Shown here: positions 57,212 to 64,000 of the stretch, one piece after another
Layout: every line of letters begins with the position of its first letter
How positions within the stretch are numbered: the stretch's first letter is position 1
From: Symsagittifera roscoffensis
Taxonomy: Eukaryota > Xenacoelomorpha > Acoela > Convolutidae
Length of the DNA: 64,000 nt
Direction: 5' to 3'
Assembly (NCBI RefSeq): GCF_963678635.1
Contig: NC_087068.1
Span: forward strand, 16,619,872 to 16,683,871
Position numbers and translations under genes: made by a program
The notes under the pieces: generated by a model
What the model was told of the DNA's origin: nothing
Seen by the model: only the letters and a program-made list of their open reading frames with translations
The model's database searches: none

Positions 57212-58567
57212 ACTATTGCATACAAATTGATATTATAAACAATCAAAAACAAAACCACAAAATATCAATTTGAACGTAATTAATTCCAAAACTTCTTTCA
57301 AAATGATGAAAAACACACGACCCAAAAAAGTCCTCATCGGGTTGATTGACTCTTTTTTTTTTACTTCAACTTAGTTTTTAGTGATTTCACTGCCTTTTCT
57401 GCTTGATTTCTTTTTGAGGAGTGATAAGGCAAACTCAAGTTGCAAAAAAAAGATAACTGGGTGCTGTACAAGTAGCACAGGCTTTTCCGACCACCGATGT
57501 CTAACAAATAAGAATAAAATTTAAAAAAAAAAACAAAAAAAAACGGAAAAAAAGCTTCCGAGATTTTTGAATTTTAGCTCATTTTATTGTTAGTTTTTGC
57601 AAGTGAATTAGGTAGAAAAACTGCAAGAGTGACTATTAAAAACTAGTAAACTTATAATGAAAAGCACTAGTTTTTTTTCAGCTATGTGTTTTGATTGCTA
57701 TACTGGCTCAAGACTGAACGAAATAGCAATGCTTTTTATTATGTTTTCTCGACACTGAGAAATCGTTTCAAAAACTTTATAATGCAGTTCGCTTCACGAC
57801 TGGAAGGGCTTTAATAGGATATATCACTAGGTAGTTTAATTTTTAAAGAAAAATTAGACAAAAACTAAAACCAACCGCAAAAAAAAAGATTTCTTCCCCA
57901 TTTCCGGTGGTTGGATCAGAACCTGAATCAATTGATAGTTTATTTATAGTCCTGGTAACTATACAAGTTTACAAGTTGAAATAAAGCTCTAGCTCCTTTT
58001 CTCCTGTCATATTTTGCTGTGGAGCTTAGTTTTTCTCCCACTTAGTATTTTAATACGAGTCCAAGCTAAAAATATATCAAATTATCTACCCCCCCAAGGG
58101 TTTGAATAATTTTTTTTCTTACTGAAAATTTATCAAGCGCACAGTAAAAATATGCTTGACAAATCATAAATCAATTTACTGCCTTAAAAAAGTTCTTGTT
58201 ACTTTTTACAGTTCACTAACTTAAATGCTTACAATAGATCTCAAATACTTCAAGTTGAATCGCGATTTCCAAGTTTTATCAATGTCGATGACTGATTGCC
58301 CATTTTCTATCTGTATATGTTGTTTATTAGGTCTTTTTTTTTACATATTTTGGACCTGTTTTTCAAAAAGTGTCTTAGCTCAAAGATGAATGCCATAAAA
58401 AAATCTCAGTAGACTTTTTTGCTCCTGAAAAACATCAGCCAGAATAGTTTTCGTAGGCACAACACGCTTCTCTAGGAACAACACTGTTTCTAAATATAGC
58501 TGGTAAGTTTTGTCATCTCTCTATCTTATGTGCGTTTTCTATTTGTTTAGATTGTGTGTTAATCTAC
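57212..58567. other. Protease intron DNA right of the gypsy element
   Basis: AT-rich intron. It contains a copy of the TTCCGACCA repeat family (57485-57915). Nothing else was recognised. Confidence 0.45.
57485..57915. repeat. TTCCGACCA dispersed element, diverged copy
   Basis: The left end is 'ttccgacca', preceded by 'acaagtagcacag' as in the copy at 39108. The right end is a mutated 'tggttgga' at 57908. The interior shares 'gactggaagggctttaa' and 'atatatcac' with the 39-kb copy. Confidence 0.5.
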
Positions 58568-58839
58568 CTGAAGTTTCTCTGCATGTACTGTGTCATTCTG
58601 AGTTCCAGGTTTCAGCATGTCTCCAAAACCCAAAACGAACCCAACAGTTGGGCGCAAGTTCTTCTTGCATACCGGGGCTACTGTCGCACCTCGATTCTTG
58701 GTAACGTTTCGCGCCAGCTTCGCCACCGCGATGTCGTCTCCGAGGATGACCCAATTGTAGCCGACTGCGTGTCGTATCGAGTCCACGCCTATGATCTCTC
58801 GAGTCCCGGACTCATCATTCGGATCCCAAGTCAGTTCTC
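58568..58839 (-). CDS. S1-fold protease, exon with the catalytic Asp
   Basis: The acceptor is attaacag and the donor is CAG|gtagat, phase 0 at the donor. The protein reads ELTWDPNDESGTREIIGVDS, IRHAVGYNWVILGDDIAVAK, LARNVTKNRGATVAPVCKK and NLRPTVGFVLGFGDML. 'DDIAVAKL' matches the DIAL.KL strand with the catalytic Asp102, 'VAPVCKK' matches the VCLP turn, and 'GFVLGFGDM' the 'V.GWG' strand. The exon with His57 (AAHC) should lie upstream on the minus strand, above 58840. I searched and did not find it, so it is outside the window or missing. The intron between this and the next exon carries the young gypsy element. Confidence 0.85.
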
Positions 58840-58974
58840 CTGTTAATTTTTAATTAATTAAATCAAAAAAATTGAATAAAAAAAAGCATTGTTTGTTTTG
58901 CAGCCGTGGTATTCGACGTATGTTTAGACCAACTCCATCTAGTTTGGGTCTTTTCCATCCGTTTGAATAAAGTT

Positions 58975-59327
58975 CATTACGAGGCCAAACTGTGCATTCT
59001 CTGCATTGTAAGCGGAATCCGCAACACATCAAAATCAGATTTGTCGCGGAATCCGCAACATTGCTACTTTTCTTTGATCTTCTGTGCTGTTTTGGATTCC
59101 ACAAACACATACCTAAATCATTGTACCGCTCAAAATCGCTCCAAAAATAGGCGAATTTGCGGAATCCAAAATTTACGTTACAGGTATATGTATGCGGAAT
59201 CCACTGAACTTTTGTTTGTGGAATCCACTTACATTTTAGAACATATTTTAAGACTTGTCTCTGGAATCCAGGAACATACAGACACAAAATTGTGCTCCTA
59301 TCCAGTGCACAGTTTGGCCTCGTAATG
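58975..59327. mobile_element. 353-bp element with exact 22-bp inverted ends
   Basis: The left end starts CATTACGAGGCCAAACTG (58975) and the right end is its exact reverse complement over 22 bases (59306-59327). The interior carries some seven irregularly spaced copies of 'gcggaatccgcaaca' or 'ggaatccac'. No gene is inside. It lies in the DNA upstream of the protease exon at 58568-58839. A clear target duplication was not identified. It is a MITE-like element whose family I do not recognise. Confidence 0.8.
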
Positions 59328-59726
59328 TTGTTTTATGAAAACAAAGAAAACTCGATTTTGCTCGACCCCGCTGAGATACGACCCTCCGACTAAAAATGAG
59401 TCAGTCTCGACTGTCTTGACTATTATCACCACAGAAATACTAAGATCAAAATTGGCCGACCCACCAAAGATGTTTTAGTCTCGACTGTGTCAATTATCTG
59501 GACCGATAAATAAAATTGGGGTTAAATTCCTTTCGTGAAGCAGTCCAAACAATTATCTTGCAATAGAAACATCGAACTATCACACTGTATCTGAAAAAAA
59601 TTCTACAATTTTGTTCTCGCACCACGGGAGCCCTTAGATCTCAAAGTTTTGAAGAAATCTCAATAAAATTTATCAAATTTACGAAAATACCCCATTAAAT
59701 TAAGGAAGTGCTCGACCTCTCGCGCT

Positions 59727-60400
59727 GGAGTTCCATGGATAATAATCGATTGTATTGTCATTTTATAGTCAGTTTCTTAAAAAATACAACAATAATCGAT
59801 TATAATCCATCAGAAATGGATTATAATCCTAGTGCTTTTATATCAATATAATCCATTATAATTGTTTATAATCGAATATAATCCAGATATAATCAGAATT
59901 TTTTTTAATCATTCTAATCCATTATAATAAATTTATATTATAATATTTTATAATATAATTTTTTTCAAAGTTATTTCATTTCCTGTTTTGTGAAGTTGCT
60001 ACGTATTACGTTTTATAAATGTTTACTTAGTATTACCCCCTGTCTATCTTAGTTTAACCCCCACCCCCGTTTACTGAACGTGGACGGGGTAAAAAATGGG
60101 GTGGATGGTGAAAAACTTGGGTGAGGCGAGCAGGCCGTGACTAACGAAAAAATGTTGCAAATTTTTGCAAAGAAATGTAGAGATTATAATCCGTTATACT
60201 CAAATATAATGGATTTAAAATAGATTCTACTCCATTATAAGGGATTTTAATGGATTGGGTTTTTACAAAAAAAATCAATAATAATGACAATATAATCGAT
60301 TTTGTGGACTAAATTTATTTGCAACAAAAAAAATGGATTATAATGACAACATTTTAGACAACAATCTTCCATTATAATTGATTATTATCCATGGAACTCC
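59727..60400. mobile_element. Palindromic element rich in TATAATC repeats
   Basis: GGAGTTCCATGGATAATAAT at 59727 is matched by its reverse complement ending at 60400 (one mismatch in 24 bases). Flanking bases extend the symmetry weakly. Inside, 'tataatcCATTATAat'-type words recur dozens of times on both strands, with a GC-rich island (about 60040-60150) in the middle. It has no coding frame. It is a probable non-autonomous element able to form a large hairpin. Confidence 0.7.
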
Positions 60401-60484
60401 GGTGCGGGTATGTTTTGGCTGACCTCGATCTAGACGTTGACGATCTCTTTCAAATCAAGAATTAGACAAATTATTTAATACCAA

Positions 60485-60712
60485 ATGAATAAAAGAAAAA
60501 CTAACATACGAATCACTAATATGGAATACAAAAACAAAAATTTACCTGAAATACGGACACTATGCAATTCTCTAATAAATTCTAATATGAATATTGTTGA
60601 GCAAATTCTAATTGAGCTTAAACAGTCTATAGACAACCTAATGCATGAAACAAGAGATACTGATTTGATTGATTGCGACAAATTCAACAAATTGTTCGGA
60701 AAAAAGCAATGA
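60485..60712 (+). CDS. Small unassigned ORF, 75 codons
   Basis: From Met the frame reads MNKRKTNIRITNMEYKNKNL, PEIRTLCNSLINSNMNIVEQ, ILIELKQSIDNLMHETRDTD and LIDCDKFNKLFGKKQ. The part from NIVEQ to HETRD would form an amphipathic helix. It has a Met start, a stop and a protein-like composition, but Lys/Asn/Ile-rich peptides are expected by chance in AT-rich DNA. It lies just after the palindromic element. It may be a real short gene, the 3' end of a transposon frame, or noise. Confidence 0.25.
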   Translation: MNKRKTNIRITNMEYKNKNLPEIRTLCNSLINSNMNIVEQILIELKQSIDNLMHETRDTDLIDCDKFNKLFGKKQ

Positions 60713-60894
60713 GTTGGTTACATAACTAAAATTGGATTGTAAAGCGCACACAAAAAAATTGTTATAAATAAAAATAACAATTTAAACAAAAAAATGGAAA
60801 AAAAATGTCATTAGGTGTCAAACTTCAGTTTTCGAACTTCAAAACAAAAACATTTTGGCCTTACAGCCTATTTAATTTCGAGAACAATTTATGA

Positions 60895-61165
60895 TTGACA
60901 ATGTTTTGATAAAAAATAACCCAATTTGAGAAAACTGGCTTCTTTTTTTTCCACTGGGAAGTCTGAAACAATAACCCACTTTCAAAAACAAAACTTTGCA
61001 ACCTCCACACTTTTTAATTTGAATGTGGAGATTGCCTTCCTTTCTACCAAAAAGTGGACTAACTTCAAAACGCCAAAAAAAAATTTTCGGAAAAAAAAAC
61101 TAAAAAAACTTTCACCAAATATAAAAGGGTCTTCTCTAAATTCATCAACTCTTAATAAAAGTTCT
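60895..61165. repeat. Diverged repeat shared with 63135-63500
   Basis: The words 'gataaaa.taaccca', 'gagaaaactgg', then 'ata.aag.gtctt' and 'atcaactctta.taaaa' occur here and near 63145-63490 in the same order, and partly again near 63745-63790. This suggests an old dispersed element of about 270-350 bp. Confidence 0.4.
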
Positions 61166-61982
61166 TGAATTTGAAGTTAAAACATAATCGAACAAATCAA
61201 TCCAACTTTTCTTTTTTGATTCCGTTTTCCTAAATCTTTAGAAGCTTTAAATCGGAGCTGGATAGAATTTCTGATCAAACTATGCTGAGATTTTAAGTTT
61301 AAACAGAGTTTGCTTTTCAAAATTGATCCTGATTTTGCATTGAGTCTGATCTTCAGCAATTGCTTAAACAAATGACCACCCAAAGCATATTTTATGTAAG
61401 ACACATCATGAACAGTTTCCGTGACTCTTATTTTTGCGTAAATAAATAAATAATCAGAAAAAAGTGCGATTATCCATAGTTTCTTCTGACTCTGTGGGTT
61501 TGGCCATAAATTTTTTTTAATTACAATTGAATCATTGATTCCAACAAATTTAGTTGTATTAGCAAAATAACGAAAGCTTTGGAAATCTTATAGTTGTTAG
61601 AAGGTACTGACATGTGAAAACCAATTCAATTTTAAACTGAAATTAAAGCTGAAAAAATGAAATAGTGCAAGATTGGCCGTTAAAATTTGCAGTCCACTTA
61701 AAAAATACCGAGTTTACAAAAATGCTAATCATTACCGCTGCTCCAGTATGAGAAATGTGCTCCATAAGTCCAAAAAATGCTCAAAGCTTCTATGACTGGC
61801 AATTGAAAAAGCTTTTTTGATGAAAATACGTTGTTCAAACATTTTCACAAATATCCTATAAAGATGCTCAAAAAAACTCATGCATTAATTTTTTTTGTTC
61901 AGACCACTGAAAGTAGGGAAGATCTCTTTATTCGCGTTTGTTTTAGTTTTCTTTTTTTGTTGTTTTTCACGCAAAATCATTT

Positions 61983-62300
61983 CCGGGGATGGATTTTCAA
62001 AAAAAAAAATGAAAACTTCGTCGAACTTTTTTTTAGGTCGACCAAATTGATTTTGTGAGCTCTCCCAAAGCACTAAAAAGACCTTATTTTGGCCAAAATT
62101 TGTGCGCCGCAGGCAAAATTTTAAAAAAACAGGCCAAAAAGACGTTTACCAAAAAATCGCGTTTTTTCGGCGCGCGCTCCCCCCTAATTTTTTTTAAAAA
62201 AATTACCAAAGGGGGGACACTTTGGGTCGACATGGGGTCGAATCCCTTAAGGGGAAGGCGTCCGCAAGTCCCCCCCCCCGCCCCCCTAAATCCGTCCCTG
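61983..62300. mobile_element. hAT-like MITE
   Basis: The right end is the complement of CAGGGACGGATTTAGGGGGG and the left end is a mutated 'ccggggatggatttt'. The interior shares 'ggtcgacc', 'gagctctcccaaag', 'aagaccttattttggcc' and 'tgtgcgccgcaggc' with the copies at 30589 and 37204. G and C runs near the right end are as in the other copies. Confidence 0.65.
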
Positions 62301-62304
62301 GTAA

Positions 62305-64000
62305 CAAACATAATTGTTTAAATGGGCCGAGTGATAAAGCATATTGCAAACCCTGAAGACGTGATTCGAAACCTATTAAAAATTTTTCTAAGAAAATTTT
62401 CAGCCTAGAAAAAAATTTATATTGAGCAGGCTTGAAAATATAGCAAATGAGCAAGCCTGTAAAACATAAGCAGCCTGTAATTTTTCTAATTTGACTTGAG
62501 ATAAATATTTTTGAAGCTTCTCTTAGCGCTTTCTTGGCAACAACAAGCGCAAAAATCTGCAAAAACAAATTTAAAAAAAATAACACAATATTTTGGTTTT
62601 TTAATTTTTGTTAGTAAAAAAACTTTTGATAAAATCGTTGCAAATATGCGTACTGTACTCTTACTTTTGATTGTATTTGTTTTCTAAGCTTTTGTTTTGC
62701 GGGAAAAAACCCATGCTTTAATTGATTTTTGTGGGAGAAACTTTCTTTCTTTTTTCATTATTGAAATCACATCAAAACAAAAACGTTAGAATAGAATGTG
62801 AGAAATTTTTGTGTTGTTTTGAAAGAAGTACATTTTTAAAACTGCTGAGGAAATTTTTTGCTATAGAAAAACGTTTCTTGCTTTTTCAAGCTTAAGCTAG
62901 CAAAAATGCATTCTATATTGGGAAAAATAATTTCTATAGATTTTTTCATGATTATTTGGTCTATGCTATAAATTTTTTTTTATAATTTAAAAAAAACATA
63001 GCTAACTGACTGTTGGAAACAATAAGAAAAATAAGTAAACTGAAAAAAACCCTGAATTGTTTGAAAAAATCTTTCGAATTTCAACGAAAAAACAGACGCC
63101 CTTTCAGCTCTTTAAATTTTGATTAGTTTTATGATTGGCGCTTTTTTGATAAAATTAACCCAACATGAGAAAACTGGATCACCACTTAAAATTTTAATTC
63201 CGCCGGAAATCTAAAATTTAAATTCCCACTCTCGAAATTAAAAATCGTTAAAAATTTTTTGCGCCATTTTCACGTTCGTATTTGAAGAGTGCTATTTATT
63301 TCACGTTCATCAGATGAATTTCAATTTAAATCAAAAAGTGCATATATACCTAAATGATTTCTTAAATGCATTAATACGTATGAATGTACATAAGTAGTTA
63401 TGCGAGCATTTGAAACTTTTTCCTGAAAAGAAAAAACAAAAAAAATCACTAAGACCTATATAAGAGTCTTCAATATTAACATCACTCTTAAAAATTCAGC
63501 CTCATGCTAAACTGCACTGACCAGAACATCCCAGAAAATTAAGTTTTAACGGAAAATTTTTTTTTAACGGGAACTTCGAATTATTTTCTCGATCTTTTTA
63601 AATAAACCACGCAAAAAGCCTTAGCTATTGCCGAAATCTTTAAAAATTCAGCAAAAATTTTTGCGCTGCAGGCAATCTTCACAATGAAATTTCCATATTG
63701 ATTGTAAAGCTTTCAAGGTTTTCTGAGAAAATAAAATAAAAAATATCGCGACTTAAATAAAAGTCTGAACTACGTTCATCGACTCTTAGACAAAATCCAA
63801 AACAGGGGAAAACTTTTAATGCCCTTTTTAATTGCAAAAATCTGCTATGCTCAAACTAACTTTTCCCGAAAAAAATTTCGCATTCAAAAACTCGCAAAAT
63901 CATAATTTTTTTTGTGATGCACTCTATAACATAAGCCAGAGCATGCACATATGGTGTTCTTAGAGGATTTTAGGACTACTAGAGGATATTGCAGATCATA
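62305..64000. other. AT-rich non-coding DNA
   Basis: Apart from the diverged repeat near 63135-63500, nothing is recognisable. No exon for the missing N-terminal part of the protease was found. Confidence 0.45.

Noticed and set aside
62055-62586. Frames across 62.0-62.6 kb
   Set aside because: They lie on the hAT-like MITE and its poly-G/poly-C runs.
58840-64000. A His57 (AAHC) exon for the protease
   Set aside because: I searched the minus strand and found no such motif with splice sites. It is probably beyond the window.

Overview
The window is AT-rich eukaryotic nuclear DNA, almost certainly from an invertebrate animal. Genes are split by introns that run to 10 kb. Two extracellular-type genes are recognisable: one with a von Willebrand factor A (VWA) domain and one trypsin-fold protease. 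Most of the rest is transposon and repeat debris. The species cannot be named from the sequence. A 200-base run of N (23979-24178) shows that this is a scaffolded assembly.

Layout. 1-7388: non-coding DNA with diverged dispersed repeats. 7389 to about 13508: an old, badly decayed Ty3/gypsy LTR retrotransposon. 13445-16700: two copies of a long-inverted-repeat (foldback) element in a tandem block. 16.7-26.9 kb: mostly featureless AT-rich DNA, with a 31-bp minisatellite, a C-rich stretch that may be retroelement residue, the assembly gap and a degenerate TGCCT-type pentanucleotide tract. 26997-36011: five exons of a VWA gene on the + strand with matching splice phases; a likely last exon lies at 46070-46311. 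The large introns hold near-identical duplicated blocks of 2.4 and 1.9 kb, including an 18-nt stump of the second visible VWA exon. 38.2-45.7 kb: inverted-repeat elements, a cluster of tRNA-like SINE pieces and a 42-bp minisatellite open on both strands.

47281-58839, - strand: three exons of an S1 (chymotrypsin-fold) protease, convergent with the VWA gene (3' ends about 1 kb apart). The catalytic Ser motif reads GDTGGG instead of GDSGGP, and the last exon ends in a hydrophobic tail, so it may be a membrane-anchored pseudoprotease. One of its introns holds a whole-looking, very young Ty3/gypsy element (50024-57211) with indistinguishable 261-bp LTRs and one 2185-codon Gag-Pol frame. In this element, and in the old one at 7.4 kb, the Gag ATG is formed by the last base of the 5' LTR plus the first two bases of the tRNA primer-binding site, so the primer site encodes the Gag N-terminus. 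58.8-64 kb: inverted-repeat elements, a hAT-like MITE, a small unassigned ORF and AT-rich DNA.

No bacterial, CRISPR or organellar features were seen. The observations most worth following are the primer-site-encoded Gag start, the duplicated VWA intron blocks (real duplication or merged haplotypes), the Ser-to-Thr protease, and several undescribed inverted-repeat families.
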